Source: Opitutia bacterium Tous-C4FEB (lineage in GTDB: Bacteria; Verrucomicrobiota; Verrucomicrobiia; Opitutales; Opitutaceae). From it: DNA of 64,000 bases. Below, in pieces: positions 44,603 to 52,775 of the stretch (within the stretch, counting starts at the first letter, position 1; each line of letters begins with the position of its first letter). A model generated the notes under the pieces. That model was not told where the DNA came from, did no database searches, and was given only the letters and a program-made list of their open reading frames with translations. Position numbers and translations under genes: made by a program. The DNA is taken from the NCBI GenBank assembly GCA_002304445.1, contig NEVA01000010.1:1-64000 (forward strand), in the 5' to 3' direction.

Positions 44603-45688
44603 ATGCCGACTCCGTCCATAAACGGTCCCGGTTTCTTTTTGCTCGGCGCCACCCATCGACGCACTCCCCTCGCCGTGCGCGAACGACTGGCTCTGAGCGC
44701 CGAAAGTACCGCCTCTCTTTACGCCGCGCTCACCGCGCACCCAGGTCTCGACGAATTGGTCATTCTGAGCACCTGCAACCGGGTTGAATTTTACGGCGTA
44801 GCCGACGATCCGACGGCGATCGCCCACGTCGAGGCGGCATGGTGCGCCCACTGCGACTTTACCCCGGCCGAGTTCGGGGCATTTCGCGTGGCCCTCACCG
44901 GCCGCGACGCGCTCCAGCATCTGTTCGAGGTGGCGGCCGGGCTTGATTCCCAACTCGTCGGAGAGACCGAGATTTTGGGGCAGGTGAAATCCGCCTACAC
45001 CGACGCCCACGTCCGCGGGAGCACCGGACCCGTGCTCAATCGCGTTTTCCAAAAATGTCTCCAAGCGGCCAAACACGCGCGCACGCACACGGCGTTCACC
45101 GCCGGCCGCGTGAGTCTGGCCCAAGTCGCCGTGAGTTTGGCGCAAGCCGTCATGGGCGATCTCGCCTCCGCCCGTGTCTTGCTGCTGGGCGCCGGAGAAA
45201 TCGGCGAGCAGACCGCCCGGGCCTTTCTCGACCGCGGCACCACCGCCCTCACGGTCGCAGGGCGTCATCGCGGCCGCACCTCGGCGCTCGCCGGACGCTT
45301 GGGCGCGACCGCACTCCCGTTCGCCCAACGCGCGGCCCGGTTAGCCGGTTTCGACATCGTCGTCGGGTCCACGTCCGCGCCTGGCACCGTGCTTTCGGCC
45401 GACGACGTTGCGGCCGCGATGGCCGATCGGACGGGACGGCCGCTGATTCTGCTCGATCTCGCCTTGCCTCGCGACATCGACCCGATGGCCGCCCGACTCA
45501 GTCACGTCTTCCTCTACAACCTCGACGACCTCGCGCAAATTTCTACGGCGAATCGCGCGGCCCGCGCCGGCGAAGTCACCCGTGCCCGCGCCCTCCTTTC
45601 GACCAAAGCCGATCTGCTCTGGCGCACCCTCGTCAGATCCGCGTCGGCCGGTCGTCCGCCCTCGGATCAGCGGCAATCGGATCGTTAG
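44603..45688 (+). CDS. hemA: Glutamyl-tRNA reductase
   Basis: A 361-residue enzyme of tetrapyrrole synthesis that reduces glutamyl-tRNA to glutamate-1-semialdehyde. The catalytic Cys 58 sits in VILSTCNRVEFYG. LDSQLVGETEILGQVKSAY near residue 116 and the NADPH-binding VLLLGAGEIGEQTARAF near 193 follow, then DLALPRDIDP. ATG 44603 is used. It is about 55 residues shorter than the E. coli enzyme: the C-terminal dimerisation helices are largely missing, ending in a Ser/Arg/Gln-rich tail, so dimerisation may differ. It is divergent from the autotransporter gene. Confidence 0.93.
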   Translation: MPTPSINGPGFFLLGATHRRTPLAVRERLALSAESTASLYAALTAHPGLDELVILSTCNRVEFYGVADDPTAIAHVEAAWCAHCDFTPAEFGAFRVALTGRDALQHLFEVAAGLDSQLVGETEILGQVKSAYTDAHVRGSTGPVLNRVFQKCLQAAKHARTHTAFTAGRVSLAQVAVSLAQAVMGDLASARVLLLGAGEIGEQTARAFLDRGTTALTVAGRHRGRTSALAGRLGATALPFAQRAARLAGFDIVVGSTSAPGTVLSADDVAAAMADRTGRPLILLDLALPRDIDPMAARLSHVFLYNLDDLAQISTANRAARAGEVTRARALLSTKADLLWRTLVRSASAGRPPSDQRQSDR

Positions 45689-45763
45689 CCGGGTCGAAAG
45701 AAATATCGTCCGATCGTCTTATCCAGCGCGAGGGCGACCGCCAGATTCATGCTGCGCCATACT

Positions 45764-46930
45764 TCAGCCCCCAGCCAATTGCCGCCGCAACCACGTCCCC
45801 GCTGTGCCACCCGTGGGTCGCTCGAGCAACCCCCGCAACTCAGCCGCCTGCGCGGTCGTCCGCACCCGGCGGGCCGGATCTTCCAAGCCCGACCGTAATT
45901 GCTCCGCCAATGCCGACGGCGTCGCCGCATCTTGAATAAACTCGGGATACATCGGCGCCTTCAGCAGCAGATTCGCGATGCCGAGATACTCGATCTTCAC
46001 TAGCATCCGCCCAAGCAGATAGGTTAAAAAATTCGCCCGATAGGCGATCGCGCCGGGGATGCCCGCCAGCGCACAATGCATCGACATGGTCCCGCTCGAG
46101 GTGAGCACAACCGCAGCCGAGACCGGCGTCCCCGTCGGCACGAGCTTCACCCGCTTCGAAGGCCGAGCCCCGTGCAGCTGGGACAAAATTTCTTCGCTCG
46201 GATATACCGCGACGGCGTCTCGATCCCCACCGCCGCGCAAAAATTCCGCGTAGCCCGCAAGCAACACCGGGAAAATCCGCCCCACCGCCTGCTTCCGGCT
46301 TCCCGGCAACAACAGGATCGGCCCCGACGGATCATAACGCACCGGCGGGACGTAGTCGGTCGCGAGAAACGGATGCCCGACAAAGTCCACCGGCAGCGTC
46401 GTGTCCGCATAGCAGGCGACTTCGAACGGGAAAATCACCGCCAGCGCATCGAGATCACGCGCCATCGTAAACCTACGCTTGGCCTTCCACGCCCAGATCT
46501 GCGGCGAGATATAAAACAACGTCTTGATCGTGCCCCCGCCTTTCACCGAAAGCCCACGCTCCCGCAGCGCCGCCGCCAGCCGCAGGTTCATCCCCGGATA
46601 ATCCACAAACAACACCGCGCGCGGCCGGTGTTCACCGATCCAACGCAGCACGTCCTCCATCAGCGCCTTGAAAAACGAGTAGTTCTTCAACACCTCCACA
46701 ATCCCCACGACCGACGAAGCCGTCAGGTCATATAGAAGCTGCGCCCCTGCGGCCGCCAACTCCGGACCGCCCAATGCCGCAACCTTCGCCCCGGGCTGTT
46801 CCGCGCAAAACTCGCGCACCAACCGCGCCGCGTGTTCGTCACCCGAATGCTCGCCGGCGATGATGAGCACATCGACGTGCCCGGCCGTCGGCGCAGGCAG
46901 GCGGAATGGTAACAGCGGCGTGGTGGTCAT
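45764..46930 (-). CDS. lpxB: Lipid-A-disaccharide synthase
   Basis: A 388-residue GT-B-fold glycosyltransferase that joins 2,3-diacylglucosamine-1-phosphate with UDP-2,3-diacylglucosamine. Signature segments are DVLIIAGEHSGDEHAARL near residue 20, SVVGIVEVLKNY near 70, VLFVDYPGMNLRLA near 100, YISPQIWAWKAKR near 140, ILLLPGSRKQAV near 203 and TSSGTMSMHCALAGIP near 280. ATG 46930 overlaps the stop of a short frame behind it (ATGA). The product feeds LpxK, encoded at 22.6 kb. Confidence 0.96.
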   Translation of the reverse strand: MTTTPLLPFRLPAPTAGHVDVLIIAGEHSGDEHAARLVREFCAEQPGAKVAALGGPELAAAGAQLLYDLTASSVVGIVEVLKNYSFFKALMEDVLRWIGEHRPRAVLFVDYPGMNLRLAAALRERGLSVKGGGTIKTLFYISPQIWAWKAKRRFTMARDLDALAVIFPFEVACYADTTLPVDFVGHPFLATDYVPPVRYDPSGPILLLPGSRKQAVGRIFPVLLAGYAEFLRGGGDRDAVAVYPSEEILSQLHGARPSKRVKLVPTGTPVSAAVVLTSSGTMSMHCALAGIPGAIAYRANFLTYLLGRMLVKIEYLGIANLLLKAPMYPEFIQDAATPSALAEQLRSGLEDPARRVRTTAQAAELRGLLERPTGGTAGTWLRRQLAGG

Positions 46931-47130
46931 GATTTCAAAACGGCGGTCTTTCCGTCGCGGCGTTGCAAAGGGTATCGGCCATGGGTTTGAAGCCGAACTG
47001 TGCAACCGCCGCGAATCGGCGTAAACGTGATTTCTTCGCCGCCCCGTGCGCCTGCGCGGTAAGGCAACCCCTCCTGCGAGGACCGGCCGGCCGCGGTTGA
47101 ATCACCCCAATCTCCCGCCCTCACCGCCAC
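46927..47130 (-). CDS. Possible small protein coupled to lpxB
   Basis: A 67-codon frame from GTG 47130 whose TGA overlaps the lpxB ATG as ATGA. Its second half (EEITFTPIRGGCTVRLQTHG) has a protein-like, strand-rich composition, unlike the Arg/Pro-rich spurious frames nearby. An AGGAGG sequence lies within it. No family is recognised and the start is uncertain. It could instead be non-coding leader sequence of lpxB. Confidence 0.3.
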   Translation of the reverse strand: MAVRAGDWGDSTAAGRSSQEGLPYRAGARGGEEITFTPIRGGCTVRLQTHGRYPLQRRDGKTAVLKS

Positions 47131-47139
47131 CGGGCGCAG

Positions 47140-48474
47140 TTATTCGCCGGCCAACGACCGACGCAATTGACCTTCCAACTCACCGGCAAAATCCTCGGCC
47201 TCGCTCACACTCATGGCGCCGGGATCGTAGCTGGTCCAAATCGATTGCGCCCCGCGGTAGATTCCCGTCGCGACAAACACGCTCGTGCCCGGGCGACACG
47301 GCCCCCACCCAGCGAAGTTGGTCAACTCGGCCCCCGGCACTTTCAACCCGCCGTCGGGCCCAACCAACGGACCGCGCGCAAACACCTTGCCGAGATTGGA
47401 CAAAACCAAGGTGCTGCGCGCGCCCGCCCGTCGGCAGTAGCGCGCAATTTGCCCTGGCAGCCAACCCCGCAGCAACATCGACATTCTAAAAGCCCGCGCC
47501 AGCCCGCGCGCCCGGATGAATTCCATGTCCTCATGTGCACGTTGCAGGAGGCGGGCCCGGCGGCCTAGCGATCGCACCCGCCGCTCGATCAACGCCACCC
47601 CGAGGGCAGGCGCCGAACTCCGCGGTTCGCTTCGCGCCCCCCCCAAGTAGACTGGCACCAAAAAGCGGGTCCACATGTCCGGCTGGGCCCGGGCGTGCCG
47701 CGCCAACCACGCGTTCAGCGCCGCTTGGGCGTCACGCACGAGCAGCTCATGCAGGGAGGCTCCCGCCGTCCGCGCCGCCTTTCTCAGCTGCATCGTTTCC
47801 CCCGGCGACCACGAGCGCGCCGCCAGCTCGCGGCGGCCAAAACTTCGTCCCGCTCCGCGCATCTCGACGACACGCTGCCGGCCCAGCACCAACCCCCAGA
47901 GGACTCCGATCAAAATCCACGGCAACTCCCGCCAGCCCTCGGCCCCCCGCAAGGACGAACGGTCCCGCCGCGCGGTCAACGGCACCGCCGCCGGCAACGC
48001 GATCTCCGCACCGCACTCGACCGCATAGAGCGTGAAAAAATCTTCCGCAATCAGCAGCAGTCCTAGCCCGTCCGCTACCGCGTGGTGCACCAGCATGGTC
48101 AGCTGCGTCTCCGCCCCGCGCACCCGCACGACGCCCCGCAATCCTGCCCGCGTCGAGAGATCATGGAGGTCGCGATCGTCGTCGGCGGCGTCCTCCTCGG
48201 TTCCAAGCCACGCCCATTCCGGCCGCGCCGCCCCCAGGTTCCAGACCGGCCCGCTCCACGTTCGCCGGCTGACCGTCGCGCCGGTGAGCGGATGCCGTTC
48301 TTCGATCCGTCCCCACGCCCGCGCGAAGGCCGCCCGCTCCAGCGCGCCGCGAAACGTGAACTCATAGCGGATCCACGCCGGGTGGGATCCACGGTGATCG
48401 TGATAGAAATAGCGTTCAACGGGCGTCAACGGCAGGCACGTCATCGGATTTCGAGGTGCCGCACGCTTTGGCAT
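47140..48474 (-). CDS. Condensation-domain acyltransferase-like protein (PapA/WS-DGAT type)
   Basis: A 444-residue stand-alone condensation-fold protein. The catalytic motif HHAVADG lies at about residues 130-136 (HHxxxDG consensus). The N-terminal LTPVERYFYHDHRGSHPAW resembles the start of bacterial acyltransferases of the PapA/WS-DGAT group. A C-terminal latch-type segment (TLVLSNLGKVF, ELTNFAGWGPCRPGTSVFVATG) completes the fold. It probably transfers an acyl group to an alcohol or amine. No carrier protein is nearby. The start is ATG 48474, or ATG 48444; ATG 48513 would overlap the divergent P450. It faces the P450 gene across 37 bases, so shared control is likely. Confidence 0.8.
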   Translation of the reverse strand: MPKRAAPRNPMTCLPLTPVERYFYHDHRGSHPAWIRYEFTFRGALERAAFARAWGRIEERHPLTGATVSRRTWSGPVWNLGAARPEWAWLGTEEDAADDDRDLHDLSTRAGLRGVVRVRGAETQLTMLVHHAVADGLGLLLIAEDFFTLYAVECGAEIALPAAVPLTARRDRSSLRGAEGWRELPWILIGVLWGLVLGRQRVVEMRGAGRSFGRRELAARSWSPGETMQLRKAARTAGASLHELLVRDAQAALNAWLARHARAQPDMWTRFLVPVYLGGARSEPRSSAPALGVALIERRVRSLGRRARLLQRAHEDMEFIRARGLARAFRMSMLLRGWLPGQIARYCRRAGARSTLVLSNLGKVFARGPLVGPDGGLKVPGAELTNFAGWGPCRPGTSVFVATGIYRGAQSIWTSYDPGAMSVSEAEDFAGELEGQLRRSLAGE

Positions 48475-48511
48475 TGTCAACCGAGTAGGCGCAACCAAGG
48501 TCCGCCTTTCC

Positions 48512-49855
48512 ATGCTTTCCACGCTGCGCAAGACGCGCGACATGATCCGTCATCTGAATCTGGCGCGAGACAACATGATCGCCGCTTGGCCCAAATCCTA
48601 CTATCGGCGCGAGCTGATCGTTGAGAATATTCTCGGCCGCCGCATGTTCATCGTGAATTCGCCCGCGGGCGTCCAACAGGTGATGGTCGCCCGCGCCGAC
48701 CGCTACCGCAAAAGCCCGTCCAACGAACAGGCGCTGCGCCCCCTCCTCGGCAACGGGCTCTTCGTGAGCGAAGGCACCCTGTGGCAGCGGCAACGCCGCA
48801 TCGTCACTCCCTCGACCCACATCAGCCGCTTGCCCGGCTACGCCGCCGAGATCGCCACGGTCTGCGACACGATGACCGCCGATTGGAAGCGCCGGCCCGC
48901 CGGCTTCGAGGTCGATGTCACCGAGGAGTTCACCCTGCTCACGGCGGAAATCATTTCGCGGATCATGTTCGGGTTTCCGCTCGGGGAAAAAGTCCACGAA
49001 TTGTTCTCAGCCTTCGCCGAATACCAGGCCTCCCACGGCCGGGTCCATACCGCGGAACTCCTCGGCCTGCCGTCGTGGCTGCCCCGTTTGAGCGGGTTTC
49101 GCGGCCGGCGCGCGGTCCGGCGCTTTGATCGGGTCCTCCTCGAAATCATGGCGGCCGGCCACGCGCGCCAACGCACCGACTTTGAGGACTTCCTCGATTT
49201 GCTCCTGAACTTCCGGGACGATCAAGGCCAGCCGATGAGCCCGACGCTCGCACGCGACGAGATGGCCTCCATCTTTCTCGCGGGCCACGAGACGACCGCC
49301 ATCACCCTCAGCTGGGCGAGTTGGCTGCTCGAGCGCCACCCCGCCGTCGAGGAGCGCCTCGTCGCGGAGGCCCGCCGCGTGCTCGGCTCCCGCTCGCCGA
49401 CCATCGAGGATTACCCGCAACTCGTCTACACGCGGGCCGTCATCGAAGAGACGCTGCGCCTCTACCCCCCCGTACATGTGTTCTCCCGGCAGGCCGTCGC
49501 CGACGACGAGATCGCCGGCACTAAGATTCCGCGCGGCTCGTTCATCACTATTTCCTCCTGGGTGCTCCACCGCCATACGCTCTTCTGGGATAATCCCAAC
49601 GAGTTCGATCCCGAACGCTTCGTCCCGCCGCGCGCCGACAAGGTCGAACGCTTCGCCTACATTCCCTTCGGCGCCGGTCCCCGGATCTGTCTCGGCAAGA
49701 ACCTCGGCCTCATGGAGGCCGTACTCCTCCTCGCGATGAGCACGCGCGACTGGAAACTCCGGCTGCGCGAAAATCATCCGGTCGAACCGCTGGGCCGCAT
49801 GACACTCCGCCCCCGCCACGGCCTACCGATGCGCATCACTCCGCGCGGAGCGTGA
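48512..49855 (+). CDS. Cytochrome P450
   Basis: A 447-residue soluble P450 monooxygenase. The I-helix oxygen-activating motif FLAGHETTAITLSW lies near residue 255, the K-helix ExxR in EETLRLYPP near 313, the PERF segment near 368 and the heme-ligand Cys 393 in FGAGPRICLGKN. The sequence is closer to the CYP4/CYP102-like fatty-acid hydroxylase branch than to class I camphor-type enzymes, but this is an impression. No redoxin partner is adjacent. It is divergent from the condensation-domain gene 37 bases away, suggesting that both modify the same lipid or small molecule. Confidence 0.93.
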   Translation: MLSTLRKTRDMIRHLNLARDNMIAAWPKSYYRRELIVENILGRRMFIVNSPAGVQQVMVARADRYRKSPSNEQALRPLLGNGLFVSEGTLWQRQRRIVTPSTHISRLPGYAAEIATVCDTMTADWKRRPAGFEVDVTEEFTLLTAEIISRIMFGFPLGEKVHELFSAFAEYQASHGRVHTAELLGLPSWLPRLSGFRGRRAVRRFDRVLLEIMAAGHARQRTDFEDFLDLLLNFRDDQGQPMSPTLARDEMASIFLAGHETTAITLSWASWLLERHPAVEERLVAEARRVLGSRSPTIEDYPQLVYTRAVIEETLRLYPPVHVFSRQAVADDEIAGTKIPRGSFITISSWVLHRHTLFWDNPNEFDPERFVPPRADKVERFAYIPFGAGPRICLGKNLGLMEAVLLLAMSTRDWKLRLRENHPVEPLGRMTLRPRHGLPMRITPRGA

Positions 49856-49891
49856 GGTGTCCGTCCGCCCGGTGCGGCGAGCGGCGGGATG

Positions 49892-50875
49892 TCACCGTTT
49901 CTGCGCCCGGATCTGCTCGGTGATCGTGATGGCCACTTCCAGCGCCGATTTGCCGAGCGCTGCGCCGACCTTGGGTTGCCGCGCCTGGGTCACGCTGTCC
50001 ACAAACGACGCCAGTTCGAGCGCCAGCGGCTCGCCTTTCTCGATGGGGATCTCTTTCACCGGAATTGAGCTCACGTCACCCGCCTTCACGAGGCCGATTT
50101 TCATCTTCAGCCCGTAGGCGATGATGTCGCTCTTCTTCACGAGGTGCCCTTTCTGCTCCATGAAATTGAGCGAGAGATAGGCGTTGTCCTGAAACACCCG
50201 GATCTCGCGCGCCTTCTTGAGGCTCATCCGGCTCGCGCTCAGATTCGCCACCGCGCCGTTTTCAAATTGGATGCGCGCGTTGGCGATGTCTTCCGTTTTC
50301 GAGAGCACGCTCACGCCCACGCTGTCGATTTTCACGATGGGGGATTTGATCAACGCGAGCGTGATCCCGATGTCGTGAATCATCAGGTCAAGCACCACGC
50401 CCACCTCGGTGCCGCGCGGCTGATACGGCGCCAGCCGCTCGGCCGTGAGGTATTGCGGGTGATCGACCTGCTTCTCCAAAAACGCCATCACCGGGTTGAA
50501 GTGTTCGATGTGCCCGACTTGCACGATGCATCCGTGCTGCCGCGCCGCCGCCATCACCTGCTCGGCTTCTTCGAGCGATGCGCAGATCGGTTTTTCGATC
50601 AGCAGGTGCGTCTTCTTCGCGAGCAAGGGCAGCGCGACCTCGGCGTGGCGATCAGTCGGCACCACGACCGAGACCGCATCGCACGCGTCGCCCAATTCCT
50701 CGATCGTCGCGAAACGCCGGCAATTGAACTTCGCGCAGATCTCCGCCGCACGGGCGTTGTTCGGCTCAAAAATTCCGGCGAGTTCCGCGCCGGGCAACGT
50801 GGCGTAAATGCGCGCGTGGTGTTGACCAAGCGAGCCCACACCGGCGACGCCGCAGCGAATTTTGGGTTTAGCCAT
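49892..50875 (-). CDS. Gfo/Idh/MocA-family oxidoreductase, possibly GnnA-like
   Basis: A 327-residue NAD(P)-dependent dehydrogenase. The Rossmann start is CGVAGVGSLGQHHARIY, EKPICASLEEA near residue 95 carries the conserved Lys, and HIEHFNPVMAF near 120 and LMIHDIGITLAL near 165 follow. The HIExFNP and MIHDI segments, and its place as last gene of the lysS-lolC-lolD operon, recall the branch acting on UDP-GlcNAc in lipid A synthesis (GnnA). No GnnB aminotransferase is visible, so this remains an inference. ATG 50875 overlaps the lolD end by eight bases. Confidence 0.85.
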   Translation of the reverse strand: MAKPKIRCGVAGVGSLGQHHARIYATLPGAELAGIFEPNNARAAEICAKFNCRRFATIEELGDACDAVSVVVPTDRHAEVALPLLAKKTHLLIEKPICASLEEAEQVMAAARQHGCIVQVGHIEHFNPVMAFLEKQVDHPQYLTAERLAPYQPRGTEVGVVLDLMIHDIGITLALIKSPIVKIDSVGVSVLSKTEDIANARIQFENGAVANLSASRMSLKKAREIRVFQDNAYLSLNFMEQKGHLVKKSDIIAYGLKMKIGLVKAGDVSSIPVKEIPIEKGEPLALELASFVDSVTQARQPKVGAALGKSALEVAITITEQIRAQKR

Positions 50876-51530
50876 GGACCAAGATTCCGCTCCGCAAAAC
50901 CAGTTGGCGATGCGTTTTTTGCGCGTGGGCGGTGTTGTGGGTGACGAGCACGAGCGCCGTCCGCGTCTCGGCGCACAGACCCAGCAGCAGCTCAATCACC
51001 GCGTCGCCCGTGCGCTCGTCCAGATTGCCCGTGGGCTCGTCGGCGAGGATTAGCCGGGGCGAATTCATCAGCGCCCGCGCCACCGCCACGCGTTGACGTT
51101 CGCCGCCCGAAAGCTGCGACGGCAGGTGTTTCGCCCGCTCGGCGAGGCCGACCTTAGCGAGCAAATCGTCCGCCCGTTTCCGCGCCGCGGCATCAACGGG
51201 CCCGAGAATGCGGCGCGCCATCAGCACGTTCTCCCGCGCGTTCAGTTCCGGGATGAGATAGAACGACTGGAATACGATGCCCAAAAATTTTCCGCGCCGC
51301 GCCGTGCCCGTATCATTCTCGCCCGCCCAGTTAAGCGTCCCGGCATCCGGCGCGTCGAGACCGGCAAGCAATTGCAGCAACGTCGATTTGCCCGAGCCCG
51401 ATTCACCGCGGATGCTCACGCTCTCCTCCGCCGCCACGTCGAGATCGACGCCCGCCAACACTTCGAGCCGACGGTCGCCGCTCATAAACGCCTTGCGCAC
51501 CCCGCGCGCTGTCAGGATGGCCTCACTCAT
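50868..51530 (-). CDS. lolD: Lipoprotein-releasing ABC transporter ATP-binding protein
   Basis: A 220-residue ATPase of the LolD/MacB-like group. Walker A is GESGSGKSTLLQLLAG near residue 42, GIVFQSFYLIPELNARENV near 88 is the Q-loop region diagnostic of this group, the signature is LSGGERQRVAVARAL near 141 and Walker B ILADEPTGNLD near 161. It powers extraction of outer-membrane lipoproteins from the inner membrane. It overlaps the permease gene by eight bases upstream and the oxidoreductase gene by eight bases downstream, a tightly coupled operon. Confidence 0.92.
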   Translation of the reverse strand: MSEAILTARGVRKAFMSGDRRLEVLAGVDLDVAAEESVSIRGESGSGKSTLLQLLAGLDAPDAGTLNWAGENDTGTARRGKFLGIVFQSFYLIPELNARENVLMARRILGPVDAAARKRADDLLAKVGLAERAKHLPSQLSGGERQRVAVARALMNSPRLILADEPTGNLDERTGDAVIELLLGLCAETRTALVLVTHNTAHAQKTHRQLVLRSGILVHG

Positions 51531-52758
51531 TGCGCAAGGCCTCCACCGGTTTTAGCCGTGCCGCCCGCCACGCGGGCAACAACCCCGCGAGCGTCGAGAT
51601 CACCACCGAACACGCCACGATCAGACCAACGTCGCCGGGCGCCGTGTGTGCCGGCAGCTGACTGAACTGATAAAATCGCACGAGCACCTCTTCGCTCGCC
51701 GTCAACCGGGTGAACGCCGCGACCAGTTCGTTGCGGAAATGCAGCGTGCCAAGCCCGAGCCCCAATCCTGCCACGGTGCCCGTCGCTCCAATCAGCAGCC
51801 CTTGAAAACAAAAACACGCCGCCACCTGCATCGGCCGCGCACCGAGCGCCCCGAGCAGGCCGATCTCGCGGGTCTTCCGCACGACCGAGATCAGCAGCGA
51901 ACTCGTCACGGAAAACGCCGACACAATGATGATAAACGTTAGCAGGAAAAAAATCATGTTCTTCTCGAGCTGGAGGATGAACAGGAAATCTTGGTTGGCC
52001 TCCATCCACGAGCGCGCCCGCGCCTGCGCCGCCGGCGGCAACGCTCCGTTGATCCGCGTCGCGACCACATCAGCATCCAGCTTCGGCGCGATCTTCACAT
52101 TAACGCCGTGGATGGCGGCGCCGAGCCCGTAGAGCTCCTGCATCGCTCGCAAGGTCACGAGCACCACCGAGCTGTCGAGTTGTTGGTGCCCGACCTCGAA
52201 GATCCCCACGACCCGCAGTTCGCGCGGCAGCAGCACTTCGTCGTTCTTTAATTTCTCCAAGAGCAGCGGCGAATAGATTTCCACCCGGCTCCCGATGCGC
52301 GCACCGAGCGACAGCGCGAGTTTCGAACTTAGGATGATGGAATCGTCGTCAAGGTCGTCGAGGCGACCCACGCGGATGAAGCGCTCCAGTGGGACCACCA
52401 AACTGACGCGGTTGATATCGATCCCCTGCATCGCAGGAATCACCGCTTTGTTTTCAAATTTGATCTGGACCACGCCCTCCGCGAACGGCGTCGTCGCCAC
52501 CACGCCCGGCACGGTCGCGAGCCGTGCCTGCAACCCGGCGGCATCGGCGATCAGCCCTTCACCCCGCACCTGCACTTCACCCTGCGTATCGACGATCATC
52601 CGGCGGATTTCGTAGCCAAACCCGCCCATCACGCTCGTGGAAATCACGAGCAACGCCACCCCGAGCGCCACCCCGAGCACCGATATCGCCGTGAAGAACG
52701 GAAACTTTTTCCCCGTGGGGAAAAGCTGCTTCAGGGCGAGATAGAGATACCAGGGCAT
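51523..52758 (-). CDS. Lipoprotein-releasing ABC transporter permease (LolC/LolE family)
   Basis: A 411-residue inner-membrane protein with the LolCE layout: one helix at about 22-45 (FFTAISVLGVALGVALLV), a large periplasmic domain (about 48-270), then three helices (MIFFLLTFIIIVSAFSVT, GLLIGATGTVAGLGLGLG and VGLIVACSVVISTLAGLLPA). SSLLISVVRKTREIGLLGALGA is the coupling segment and ends in the usual AARLKPVEALRNE. Only one permease gene is present with lolD, so a homodimer (LolF-like arrangement) is probable. ATG 52758 is preferred over TTG 52770. It starts 17 bases after lysS. Confidence 0.92.
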   Translation of the reverse strand: MPWYLYLALKQLFPTGKKFPFFTAISVLGVALGVALLVISTSVMGGFGYEIRRMIVDTQGEVQVRGEGLIADAAGLQARLATVPGVVATTPFAEGVVQIKFENKAVIPAMQGIDINRVSLVVPLERFIRVGRLDDLDDDSIILSSKLALSLGARIGSRVEIYSPLLLEKLKNDEVLLPRELRVVGIFEVGHQQLDSSVVLVTLRAMQELYGLGAAIHGVNVKIAPKLDADVVATRINGALPPAAQARARSWMEANQDFLFILQLEKNMIFFLLTFIIIVSAFSVTSSLLISVVRKTREIGLLGALGARPMQVAACFCFQGLLIGATGTVAGLGLGLGTLHFRNELVAAFTRLTASEEVLVRFYQFSQLPAHTAPGDVGLIVACSVVISTLAGLLPAWRAARLKPVEALRNE

Positions 52759-52775
52759 ATTAGCCGGCAATGGCC

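Noticed and set aside
45685-45750. A 21-codon minus-strand frame whose start resembles dihydrofolate reductase (NLAVALALDKTIGR)
   Set aside because: It ends after 21 codons with no continuation in any frame; the similarity is too short to call even a relic.
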